A DNA stretch of 5,686 nucleotides. Source: Nitrospira sp. Lineage in GTDB: Bacteria > Nitrospirota > Nitrospiria > Nitrospirales > Nitrospiraceae. The DNA lies in contig JAAUPT010000140.1 in NCBI GenBank assembly GCA_012032965.1, forward strand, positions 1-5,686, given 5' to 3'. Both the position numbers and the translations under genes were made by a program. Position 1 is the first letter of the stretch; every line of letters starts with the position of its first letter. Positions 1-5,612 of the stretch are shown piece after piece. The notes beneath the pieces are model-generated. The model had not been told where the DNA came from and ran no database searches. It worked only from the letters and a program-made list of their open reading frames with translations.

Positions 1-1
1 C

Positions 2-1207
2 GGTGTATTGCGCTGCTCACCCTCTGGGCAAGCCTGTGGGGCGGGAAACTCTTCGCCCATCGCACCTTTGAGCTGGAACGAAATTCAAGCTATCTTACAG
101 CAAGAGGCTCGGCAACGAGAGCGGGCGGAATCGAAGATACGTGGCCTAGCCGCTATCGTCGAGTCGTCGACTGATCCGATCATGAACATCAAGAATGGCG
201 TGTTGGTTGCGTGGAATCCTGCAGCTGAACAAGTGTTCGGGTACTCGGCAGAAGAAATTCTCGGGCAATCGATCAATCTACTCGTGCCAGCTCACCGTAC
301 CGGCGAAGTCGAAGCGACCGTCGCCCAGGCGATGAAGGGAGAACGGCTTCAAGACCTTGTCACCGAACGAAAGAGAAAAGATGGGAGTCTGGTTCCGGTG
401 TCTCTGACGATCTTTCCGGTCAAGACGATCGAAGGGCAGATCATCGGCTGCTCGGCCATTGTCCGGGACATCACGGAACGGAAAAAGGCCGAGGAAACAC
501 TCCGGCAAAAGCAGGACGAATTAGAACGGTACCATGCGCGGTTGCAAGACCTTTCAACCAAACTGCTCAGGGCGCAGGATCAGGAGCGACAACGGATTGC
601 GTGCGAACTCCACGACGATATGACACAACGATTGGCCGCACTGGCGATGGATCTGGGTTCGCTGGAACAATTGTGCCGTCCCAAAATGGCGTTGCGGCCT
701 CGCCTGCGTGCCGTGCAGGAAGCAGCCGGACAACTTGCCGACGACATTCATACCTTTGCCTACCGACTTCATCCTCCACAGCTCGAGCACTTGGGCTTAG
801 AAGCCGCAATCCATGACCACACCGATGAGTTCCGTCGACGTTCAGGGCTGCCCACGCAGTTTGAGTTGCGAGCTGTTCCTCAGGTTATCCCGATCGACAT
901 CGCCACCTGCCTGTACCGCGTGATGCAGGAGTCCTTGCAAAATGTCCTCAAACACGCAGAAGCATCCAAGATTGTTGTGCGACTACTCGGCACCTTCTCG
1001 GGAATCGGCATCTGCATCCAGGACGATGGGAAGGGGTTTGTTCAAGAATCAGCTGGAGTGCCTGCCCGGGGACTTGGTCTTCCCAGCTTGGAGGAGCGAG
1101 TTCGTCTGTTGAACGGAAGATTCCGTATCCATACAGGTCTTAGATGCGGAACGGAAATCCACGCCTGGGTACCACTCTCTGATGCACAATCCATCACGAC
1201 ACCGTGA
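2..1207 (+). CDS. PAS-domain sensor histidine kinase, NarX/DegS-like (5' end outside window)
   Basis: Sensor kinase of a two-component system: it autophosphorylates on His from ATP and passes the phosphate to a response regulator, typically of the NarL/LuxR class. The frame is open to the left edge, so the true start is probably upstream. Residue numbers count from the TTG at base 8. A short linker is followed by one PAS domain (about 43-158: VFGYSAEEILG, RKRKDGSLVPV, then GCSAIVRDITERK), a coiled-coil linker (about 156-190), a HisKA_3 dimerisation domain with RIACELHDDMTQ (phospho-acceptor H202), and HATPase_c with an N box (QESLQNVLKHA, N312), G1 (DDGKGF, 339-344) and G2 (GLGLPSLEERV, from 355). 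No transmembrane segment or receiver domain is visible in this part, so sensing by the visible portion looks cytoplasmic. No ligand residues of the PAS domain can be identified. The gene is convergent with the cysC-like gene, 26 bases away. The cognate regulator is not in the window. Family call is secure; signal unknown. Confidence 0.93.
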   Translation, partial: GVLRCSPSGQACGAGNSSPIAPLSWNEIQAILQQEARQRERAESKIRGLAAIVESSTDPIMNIKNGVLVAWNPAAEQVFGYSAEEILGQSINLLVPAHRTGEVEATVAQAMKGERLQDLVTERKRKDGSLVPVSLTIFPVKTIEGQIIGCSAIVRDITERKKAEETLRQKQDELERYHARLQDLSTKLLRAQDQERQRIACELHDDMTQRLAALAMDLGSLEQLCRPKMALRPRLRAVQEAAGQLADDIHTFAYRLHPPQLEHLGLEAAIHDHTDEFRRRSGLPTQFELRAVPQVIPIDIATCLYRVMQESLQNVLKHAEASKIVVRLLGTFSGIGICIQDDGKGFVQESAGVPARGLGLPSLEERVRLLNGRFRIHTGLRCGTEIHAWVPLSDAQSITTP

Positions 1208-1233
1208 TGGAAAAAGAAAAGGCGGCGGTCCCT

Positions 1234-1786
1234 CTACTTAGCGCAGATCATGTGCTTCGTTGTGACCAGATTGACCACCTTCCTGGCTGCTTCTTTTGCA
1301 GAAATCCTTGTCGTATCGAGCCTGAGTTCAGGATCCAATGGCGATTCATAGGGGTCCTGTAACCCCGGAACCGTCGAGGATTCGCCGCGCTGGCCTCGTT
1401 GATAGGTCCCTTTGTAGTCGCGCTGCATGGCGAGTTCCAACGGACATTCCACTGCCACCTCGATGAACCTCGGAATGAGGCTTCTGGCAAAATTACGATA
1501 GACTCGCCGGTTGGCTGTCGCATCGAAGATGACGGTGATACCATGCGAGACCAACCTGGCCCCTATGAATGCCAGGGGCACGGGTAGAAGAGATCCCTTT
1601 CAGCTTGGGGAATAAGTCGGATGAGGAGTTAGGACTTGTCGTACCACATCCGATTCCAGGACCTCTAGGGAATAAACCCAATGTTTCCAGTTGGGTGGTG
1701 AGTTCACGAGCAATCGTGCTCTTTCCGGACGCGGGCAATCCGGTGAGCCAGATAGCACATACCTTTGATGCGGCATCAGTCGTCAT
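1234..1786 (-). pseudogene. cysC: APS-kinase-like P-loop kinase, reading frame broken by four G-run insertions
   Basis: An adenylylsulfate kinase would phosphorylate APS to PAPS with ATP in sulfate assimilation. The N-terminal piece (from ATG at 1786) has Walker A GLPASGKST at residues 16-24. The C-terminal piece, in another frame, has IFDATANRRVYR, ECPLELAMQRDYKGTY and TVPGLQDPYE. Between them the expected EVLESDVVRQVLTP and AERDLFY motifs lie in two further frames. Dropping one G (plus strand) from each of the runs at 1668-1670, 1607-1610, 1582-1584 and 1575-1578 gives one 182-residue protein containing PTYSQAERDLFYRALAFIGA. All motifs survive with no other damage, so sequencing or assembly error is more likely than true decay. 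The FDATANRR segment differs from the usual FISPYR of classical CysC, so substrate identity is uncertain. The gene lies 37 bases after the APH-fold gene on the same strand, preceded by a weak GGTGG ribosome site. Confidence refers to the family, not to APS as substrate. Confidence 0.85.
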
Positions 1787-1823
1787 CGGTCATCCACCAA
1801 AGCGTGGCCGCGCGCTGGTTCTT

Positions 1824-2948
1824 TTAGGTGAAGGCTGATGGCTCACCAGTGATAGTCACTATCCGTCCACAGTATGCATTCACTCGATCCAGCTCGAAGC
1901 GTGGCGCGTCGAGAACATTCTCAATGAAACGAAAGAGGCTGCGTCGGATGTCGATCGACAGATTGGGATACCAGAGCGGGCTGGCCACGACCAGACCGCG
2001 AAAGGCAAAGAACGGCGCAGCTGTTTCTACGACTTCCTTATCACCGCTGGCATGCATGTATGTATCCCAGAACAGTCGGAACAGCACCTCAAAGGGACCT
2101 TGTAGCTTCCCCCGGCTGATCAGCGAGTTCAACAGATAGTTGATCGTCATCGCCGTGATGTCGTCGGCCGGTTCGCCCCATTCCCCTCGCGACCGATCCA
2201 ACACCGAAAAATCCGTCCCAGTCCGGAACAGCACATTGTACGGATGGAAATCCCCGTGAACCTGGCAAAGTCGATTCGCCTTATCATGGAGACGCCACCG
2301 CCACCGGTTGCAGGCCTCCTCCACTGTTCGCAACAGATCGGCAGTGATAAAGCCACAGCGCTTGGGATAGCTGTCGGTTAACCCCATGATGCATTCGCCG
2401 TGACCGATCAATTCACGCAGCCGACGTTTGTAGAGGTCTGCGTCACGCCGTTTCTTGGCATGGACCTGGGCCAAGTAGCGAGCCAACGCCACTGTGCGTT
2501 GCCGATCCAGCGTTCGCAACCTCCCGCCTTTCGCCAGCCGCTCAAGATCCGCATGATAGCTCGCTCCCTCGGTCCATTCATTCAGCACGAAGAATTCACG
2601 GGCTTCCGCGAGAGAAAAGAGCGTCTGCTTAGCATTGAACGCCCCCACATCAAGCGCCTTCACATGGCGCGGAAGGCGTCCATAGGAATCATAGTCCCAC
2701 AACATCGCTTGGGCGCGATCGGCCATATGTTCGTGCCCGAATGGGCCAGGCTTCATCGTTTCGAGGACGGCAGATTGAACTCGACCCCCGATTTGGAAGG
2801 TCAATTTAACCGGCGTACCATACCCATACCGCTTTTGCGCTCCCTTAGAGCTCTCTTTGCCAATGACTTCATGGGACAATAGCTCAACGTCAGGACCAAA
2901 CCGAGCGCGCAGATATCCCTCCAGCGCTTGCTTGCTCAATGTTGACAT
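1824..2948 (-). CDS. APH-fold phosphotransferase family protein (small-molecule kinase, substrate unknown)
   Basis: Protein-kinase-like phosphotransferase of the aminoglycoside/choline kinase (APH) superfamily, 374 residues, predicted soluble. The catalytic loop is HGDFHPYN (231-238), with D233 the likely catalytic base and N238 a metal ligand. The following DFG-equivalent region is FSVLDRSRGEWGEPADD (247-263), with D251 the probable Mg ligand; the usual LDWD is LDRS here. An N-lobe is present (about 20-130), with NEWTEG (123-128) resembling the hinge. ATG at 2948 is supported by GAGG about nine bases upstream. It probably heads a two-gene unit with the APS-kinase-like gene 37 bases downstream. 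Proteins fusing an APH domain to a P-loop kinase are known (COG2187/COG0645-type annotations), so a functional pairing is plausible but inferred. Nothing points specifically to antibiotic resistance; a metabolic sugar, alcohol or nucleotide substrate is at least as likely. A 151-base gap separates it from arsM upstream; I see no clear promoter there. Confidence 0.85.
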   Translation of the reverse strand: MSTLSKQALEGYLRARFGPDVELLSHEVIGKESSKGAQKRYGYGTPVKLTFQIGGRVQSAVLETMKPGPFGHEHMADRAQAMLWDYDSYGRLPRHVKALDVGAFNAKQTLFSLAEAREFFVLNEWTEGASYHADLERLAKGGRLRTLDRQRTVALARYLAQVHAKKRRDADLYKRRLRELIGHGECIMGLTDSYPKRCGFITADLLRTVEEACNRWRWRLHDKANRLCQVHGDFHPYNVLFRTGTDFSVLDRSRGEWGEPADDITAMTINYLLNSLISRGKLQGPFEVLFRLFWDTYMHASGDKEVVETAAPFFAFRGLVVASPLWYPNLSIDIRRSLFRFIENVLDAPRFELDRVNAYCGRIVTITGEPSAFT

Positions 2949-3099
2949 GCCGCAACGCCTCGCAAGTCATGTTCCAAACTCACTGGCGTGAGATGTCTCG
3001 TCGAAGGCATTCTCGAGAGCGAGGACTGTGGCATTGAGCGCCACTGACCAGACTGCGACTGGGGGAAAAAGCGTCAGATTGGAAACAGCACCCGCCGCT

Positions 3100-3966
3100 T
3101 CATGAACAGCAGGTGGTCGAGCAGCAGGCCGCTGGGCTCACCTCCGGCTTGGTCGCCCGAACGAACCCGCTGATAAACTTGCCATCGACGACCGGCGCAA
3201 TGGCGTCAAGATTGATGTCTGTGCCCTCAAAGAGGTCGCGAGCATCTGCGGCGGTATAGACTCGGGTCGGCTCGATGGAAGCTCGATCAAACCCCGCACG
3301 CTCAAGTTTCGCGATGTACTCCCTTTCCTCCAACGCACCCGCGACGCACCCGGCCCACAGTTCGATGCTGCGCTGAATTTCTTCCGGCATCTCCCCTCGG
3401 ACGACAATGTCCGATATAGCCAAGCGTCCGCCTGGCCTCAACACACGGAAGGCTTCCGCCAACACCAGGTCTTTGTCCGGCGACAGATTGATCACGCAGT
3501 TGGAGATGATGAGATCGACGGAGTTATCCGGCAATGGAATATGTTCGATGTCGCCCTGCAAGAATTCCACGTTCGTCACCCCAGCCTTCGCCTGATTGGC
3601 CCTCGCCAACTCCAACATCTCGTCTGTCATGTCCAAGCCGTACACCTTGCCGGTCGGCCCCACTCGACGCGCGGAGAGCAGCACATCGATGCCACCACCC
3701 GATCCCAAATCCAAGACCGTTTCTCCCGGCGCGATCTGCGCCAAGGCAGTCGGATTGCCGCAGCCGAGCGACGCTCGCACCGCATCTTCGGGAAGTGCGG
3801 CTGTTTCCCCATCCGCATAGAGACCAGAGGTAATAGGATCGAGCTTGCCTCCTTCCAGCACTGTGCCGGTCCCGCAGCAGGACCGCCGTTCCTGCCGTTG
3901 CGCTTGCAACGCTGCTTGCCCGTATCTGGTCTTGATTTCTTCTTTTAGAGTCTGGTCATCACTCAT
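3100..3966 (-). CDS. arsM: Arsenite methyltransferase ArsM
   Basis: Cytoplasmic SAM-dependent As(III) S-adenosylmethionine methyltransferase, converting arsenite to methylated, partly volatile arsenicals. At 288 residues it matches bacterial ArsM length. Visible features are the N-terminal RRSCCG (C30, C31), ASLGCGNP (66-72), SAM motif I VLDLGSGGGIDV (84-95), GLDMTDEML (110-118), GDIEHIPLPDNSVD (138-151), SNCVINLSPDK (C157) and WAGCVAGALEE (C207). C157 and C207 fit the conserved As(III)-binding cysteines of ArsM, with a third ligand from the N-terminal CC pair. The tail carries CCSTTCCS (C281, C282, C286, C287), a Cys-rich C-terminus that may also bind As(III). ATG at 3966 is fixed by a strong AGGAGGTG site at 3971-3978, 4-5 bases away. 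It follows arsR by 45 bases, and a palindromic operator candidate (3979-3994) abuts the ribosome site, so ArsR control is likely. I see no arsenite efflux pump or arsenate reductase nearby, so methylation seems to be the local output. Confidence 0.95.
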   Translation of the reverse strand: MSDDQTLKEEIKTRYGQAALQAQRQERRSCCGTGTVLEGGKLDPITSGLYADGETAALPEDAVRASLGCGNPTALAQIAPGETVLDLGSGGGIDVLLSARRVGPTGKVYGLDMTDEMLELARANQAKAGVTNVEFLQGDIEHIPLPDNSVDLIISNCVINLSPDKDLVLAEAFRVLRPGGRLAISDIVVRGEMPEEIQRSIELWAGCVAGALEEREYIAKLERAGFDRASIEPTRVYTAADARDLFEGTDINLDAIAPVVDGKFISGFVRATKPEVSPAACCSTTCCS

Positions 3967-3978
3967 GAAGCACCTCCT

Positions 3979-3994
3979 ATCAATGAATATTGAT
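3979..3994. promoter_or_regulatory. Candidate ArsR operator 1 (arsR-arsM junction)
   Basis: The minus strand reads ATCAATATTCATTGAT, a perfect 6-base inverted repeat (ATCAAT/ATTGAT) around four bases. It lies in the 45-base arsR-arsM gap, touches the arsM ribosome site and overlaps the end of a possible -10. ArsR/SmtB repressors bind inverted repeats overlapping promoters. The same ATCAA-N6-TTG half-site layout recurs in front of arsR. The role as an operator is inference. Confidence 0.6.
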
Positions 3995-4021
3995 CTATAA
4001 GGTCTATAGAATCAGCAACAA
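3994..4021 (-). promoter_or_regulatory. Possible internal promoter for arsM
   Basis: On the minus strand TTGTTG (4016-4021) lies 16 bases before TATAGA (3994-3999). The -35 falls inside the last arsR codons (the CC tail). A start from here would fall within operator candidate 1, allowing ArsR to block arsM independently of arsR readthrough. The -35 is weak (3 of 6), so this is tentative. A second small palindrome, CTATA-N5-TATAG, spans 3995-4009. Confidence 0.3.
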
Positions 4022-4332
4022 CGTCGCGCTGAACCTGCCGACTTTGCCGCCTTCTTGAGCGAATCCACCAAGTCTTCCAACTCCTCAATGGCCTGGGAAC
4101 TGAGCGAGTAATACATCCACCGCCCCTCACGGCGATCCTCGACGAGGCCGGCATCCTTTAATACTTTGAGGTGAAACGACAGCCGCGACTGCGCAGCTTT
4201 CATCGCATCCGTCAGCTCACAGACACACTGTTCTCCGTCTTTCAGTCGTTCGAGCAGTGCCAGCCGCGTCTCGTCCGAGAGCGCATGAAACAACGTCACT
4301 GCTTTCTTGGTCGATGGAGCAACCGCAGTCAT
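4012..4332 (-). CDS. arsR: ArsR/SmtB-family metalloregulatory repressor
   Basis: Dimeric winged-helix repressor that leaves DNA when it binds As(III)/Sb(III). Starting at ATG 4332 the protein has 106 residues, usual for the family. It has the N-terminal helix FHALSDETRLALLERL (15-30), the metal-binding motif EQCVCEL (C36, C38; compare ELCVCDL in E. coli ArsR), the recognition helix QSRLSFHLKVLKDAGLV (48-64), and the wing DRREGRWMYYSL. A basic tail ends in RRCC (C105, C106). The third Cys that follows CVC in E. coli ArsR is absent; the terminal CC may replace it. An in-frame TTG at 4368 would add 12 residues, but that TTG coincides with a -35 element and neither start has a Shine-Dalgarno site, so ATG 4332 is preferred and the mRNA may be nearly leaderless. 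It is followed by arsM on the same strand, its probable regulatory target. Family and arsenic assignment are strong from motif plus context; whether As(III) or a methylated arsenical is the inducer is unknown. Confidence 0.93.
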   Translation of the reverse strand: MTAVAPSTKKAVTLFHALSDETRLALLERLKDGEQCVCELTDAMKAAQSRLSFHLKVLKDAGLVEDRREGRWMYYSLSSQAIEELEDLVDSLKKAAKSAGSARRCC

Positions 4333-4340
4333 ACGTAAAA

Positions 4341-4368
4341 CATATAGCAACGGATTTTGATGAGTCAA
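4341..4368 (-). promoter_or_regulatory. Candidate arsR promoter
   Basis: On the minus strand TTGACT (4363-4368) is separated by 16 bases from TATATG (4341-4346), a good -35 with a moderate -10. The -10 ends eight bases before the ATG at 4332, which would put transcription initiation within a base or two of the start codon. Operator candidate 2 occupies the spacer. Promoter status is inferred from consensus match and position only. Confidence 0.5.
4346..4361. promoter_or_regulatory. Candidate ArsR operator 2 (arsR promoter spacer)
   Basis: The minus strand reads ATCAAAATCCGTTGCT, the ATCAA-N6-TTGAT layout of operator candidate 1 with one mismatch (C for A in the second arm). It sits between the -35 and -10 of the arsR promoter candidate, a classic position for autorepression. 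The shared spacing of the two sites is the main support. Confidence 0.5.
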
Positions 4369-4572
4369 GAGGTGTTACGCAGATGCCGGAACATCGCGCC
4401 GCTTCTCCCATCAGTCTCGATTCTGAGTTGAGTTATGAATGGATTGATTTCTAAAGCACAAAGGTGTCAGGCCCCTCAAAACTGTGGGGGCGTAGGAGTA
4501 CGATTCTGAATGGCCGGTAGGTTCAAGAACCGCAGCGCCGCACACGGCCAGGATGATGTCTTGTTTTATCTC
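4369..4572. other. Intergenic region upstream of arsR, downstream of the lipoprotein gene
   Basis: This is a 204-base gap between the lipoprotein stop and the arsR promoter candidate. I see no credible gene. It holds a short hairpin (4471-4491) and a small palindrome GGTTCAAGAACC (4520-4531). Neither is followed by a T-tract, so no standard intrinsic terminator is evident for the lipoprotein gene. Confidence 0.5.
4471..4491. other. Short GC hairpin, possible weak terminator
   Basis: GCCCC (4471-4475) and GGGGC (4487-4491) form a 5-base all-GC stem with an 11-base loop. It lies about 80 bases downstream of the lipoprotein stop on the minus strand. No clear T-run follows in either direction, so termination is only a possibility. 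Confidence 0.2.
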
Positions 4573-5013
4573 TCAGCGATGCGTCAACTGATCGCGCGCA
4601 CAGGTTTCTTCTGCCAGCATTCGTTGACCTGCCGTGGCGTCCTTGGGGATACGCGCCATACAGGCCTCAAGCGAATCACCCTGCGTTCCGGCGGATGCAC
4701 GACCACCGCTTTTTGCTATAGCTGTTCCGACCACACCTTGGCGGAGGTCTTCGTTGTCTTGACAGCTCTGCCCGGCAACCATCTTCGCTCCGTCACTGGA
4801 ATCGCTTGGGATCCTTGCCAGACAGACCTTTAGCGAATCCGCGAGTGCCTCGGTAGGTGTTTCGGCTGGTATCGCAGCGACCGTCTCAGTCGTGGCTGAC
4901 GCTGGTGAGTTTTCTGATACCGGCTGCATCGCAGCCTTTCCCGATGCGCAGCCAACCGCTCCTAATAGACAAACGAGGCCAATCAACCCAGTTCCAACCT
5001 GGACCTTGTTCAT
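4573..5013 (-). CDS. Predicted lipoprotein with two Cys-containing ARIP repeats, function unknown
   Basis: I do not recognise a characterised family. The 146-residue product begins with a lysine at position 3, a hydrophobic stretch (7-20) and a lipobox-like AVGC ending at C22, so it is probably exported and lipid-anchored; Ala rather than Leu at -3 makes this slightly atypical. A Ser/Thr/Ala/Pro-rich linker (about 30-57) leads to two copies of a roughly 30-residue unit, 59-88 and 113-142. Each has DSLxxCxARIPxD, then G, M, A and a second Cys, with 13 of 30 positions identical. The two Cys of each unit are 20 residues apart (C64/C84, C118/C138), suggesting an intradomain disulfide in an oxidising compartment. 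A Gly/Ala-rich spacer separates the units. ATG 5013 is supported by AGGAGG ten bases upstream (5024-5029). It is divergent from the PII-like gene, with a promoter candidate at 5069-5097. No catalytic motif is visible; a small structural or binding role is the most that can be said. Confidence 0.85.
   Translation of the reverse strand: MNKVQVGTGLIGLVCLLGAVGCASGKAAMQPVSENSPASATTETVAAIPAETPTEALADSLKVCLARIPSDSSDGAKMVAGQSCQDNEDLRQGVVGTAIAKSGGRASAGTQGDSLEACMARIPKDATAGQRMLAEETCARDQLTHR
4588..4677 (-). repeat. Second copy of the Cys/ARIP protein repeat
   Basis: Encodes residues 113-142 of the lipoprotein: DSLEACMARIPKDATAGQ, then RMLAEETC. It shares 13 of 30 residues with the first copy, including both Cys, ARIP, Asp, Gly and Met. 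The copies are diverged at DNA level, so the duplication is old rather than recent. Confidence 0.75.
4750..4839 (-). repeat. First copy of the Cys/ARIP protein repeat
   Basis: Encodes residues 59-88 of the lipoprotein: DSLKVCLARIPSDSSDGA, then KMVAGQSC. It has the same Cys-to-Cys spacing of 20 as the second copy. The second copy lies 24 residues further on. Confidence 0.75.
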
Positions 5014-5068
5014 AAATACGATTCCTCCTTCGACGCAAAGAGTGAGCGAGGCGCTGTCGATGCACTTC

Positions 5069-5097
5069 TATATAGCGAAGTCACCTTAATGGCGCAA
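5069..5097 (-). promoter_or_regulatory. Candidate promoter of the lipoprotein gene
   Basis: On the minus strand TTGCGC (5092-5097) and TATATA (5069-5074) are 17 bases apart, about 55 bases upstream of the start codon. The remaining divergent region (5098-5225) should hold the promoter of the PII-like gene, but I find no convincing -35/-10 pair there. It contains only a small TCCTT-T-AAGGA palindrome (5146-5156). Confidence 0.4.
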
Positions 5098-5225
5098 GCG
5101 ACATCGTGGGGAGGTCCGCCGAATCCGTGGAGTGCCCTCTTGTGTTCCTTTAAGGATTTCTGCTGTTGTGGTACGCTAAATCACCAATTGTCCCAAGCAC
5201 AAGAACAACGTCGACGAGGACTATC

Positions 5226-5543
5226 ATGAAGATGCTGCACATTGTCTGTGGGAAGAGGTTTGAGGAAGAGATCGTTGTGCTGTTTCAAAAACTTGGAATC
5301 AAAGGATACACCGTGATTTCAGGCGTGGGAGGTAGTGGTGTGACCGGGACCGTGACTGCCTCCAATCCCCCAACGAACCAGAATACCAATACGCTATTTA
5401 TGGTCGCACTCGGCTATGAATCTTCTTTTTTGCCACAGATTGTGGCTGCACTAAAGGAGATTCGAGCCAAACATGTCCAGGGACATGACGACCGTGAAAT
5501 CCCGTTGAAAGTCTTTCTTCAGCCCTGCGAAATCATCATTTAA
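5226..5543 (+). CDS. PII-like small signalling protein (GlnB-like fold)
   Basis: A 105-residue protein whose layout fits the ferredoxin-like beta-alpha-beta-beta-alpha-beta fold of PII and PII-like proteins. MLHIVC (3-8) is strand 1, RFEEEIVVLFQKLG (11-24) helix 1, and GYTVISGVGGSGVTG (27-41) is strand 2 running into a T-loop, matching the Gly-rich GxT...V.G.G signature of PII. LFMVALG (57-63) is strand 3, FLPQIVAALKEIRAK (68-82) helix 2, and PLKVFLQPCEI (93-103) strand 4. The Tyr uridylylated in classical GlnB has no obvious counterpart, and the loop (about 32-55) is Ser/Thr/Asn-rich. It may bind a nucleotide or metal in the trimer clefts and tune a neighbouring membrane or enzyme partner; the partner is not identifiable here. 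DUF3240-type PII-like proteins linked to metal efflux are an alternative label. ATG 5226 is chosen because AGGA (5217-5220) lies five bases upstream; the longer in-frame start at 5166 lacks such a site. Family moderately sure, function unknown. Confidence 0.75.
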   Translation: MKMLHIVCGKRFEEEIVVLFQKLGIKGYTVISGVGGSGVTGTVTASNPPTNQNTNTLFMVALGYESSFLPQIVAALKEIRAKHVQGHDDREIPLKVFLQPCEIII

Positions 5544-5612
5544 GAGAACATTTCTGGGCTTAGACCCCATTATATTTCGGACCAGCTCAATCTGACGCTA
5601 TCCCCCCGCCGC

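Noticed and set aside
1575..1670. Programmed frameshifting to explain the cysC-like gene
   Set aside because: Four separate shifts would be needed within about 95 bases and there is no slippery heptamer with a downstream structure, so error or decay is far simpler.
2400..2882. 160-residue open frame on the plus strand
   Set aside because: It lies wholly antisense to the APH-fold gene, whose motifs are clear. It has no recognisable domain and no ribosome site I trust.
1824..2948. Antibiotic (aminoglycoside) resistance function for the APH-fold gene
   Set aside because: The fold is shared by many metabolic kinases. The genomic context gives no resistance signal, and the DFG-equivalent region deviates from the usual LDWD.
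3028..3044. GTGGC/GCCAC hairpin between arsM and the APH-fold gene as a terminator
   Set aside because: The stem is only five bases with a seven-base loop and no T-tract on either side.
3541..3948. 135-residue open frame on the plus strand
   Set aside because: Antisense to the arsM coding region, with low-complexity Arg/His/Pro composition typical of a shadow frame.
4459..4477. AAAGGTGTCAGGCCCC resembling REP-type palindromic repeats
   Set aside because: The palindrome is imperfect, occurs once in the window, and has no partner copy or transposase nearby.
4510..4833. 107-residue open frame on the plus strand
   Set aside because: Antisense to the lipoprotein gene, which has a strong ribosome site, signal peptide and internal repeats on the other strand.
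5548..5575. TGGG/CCCA hairpin followed by TTATATTT after the PII-like gene
   Set aside because: A 4-base stem is too weak to call a terminator, and the T-rich stretch is interrupted.
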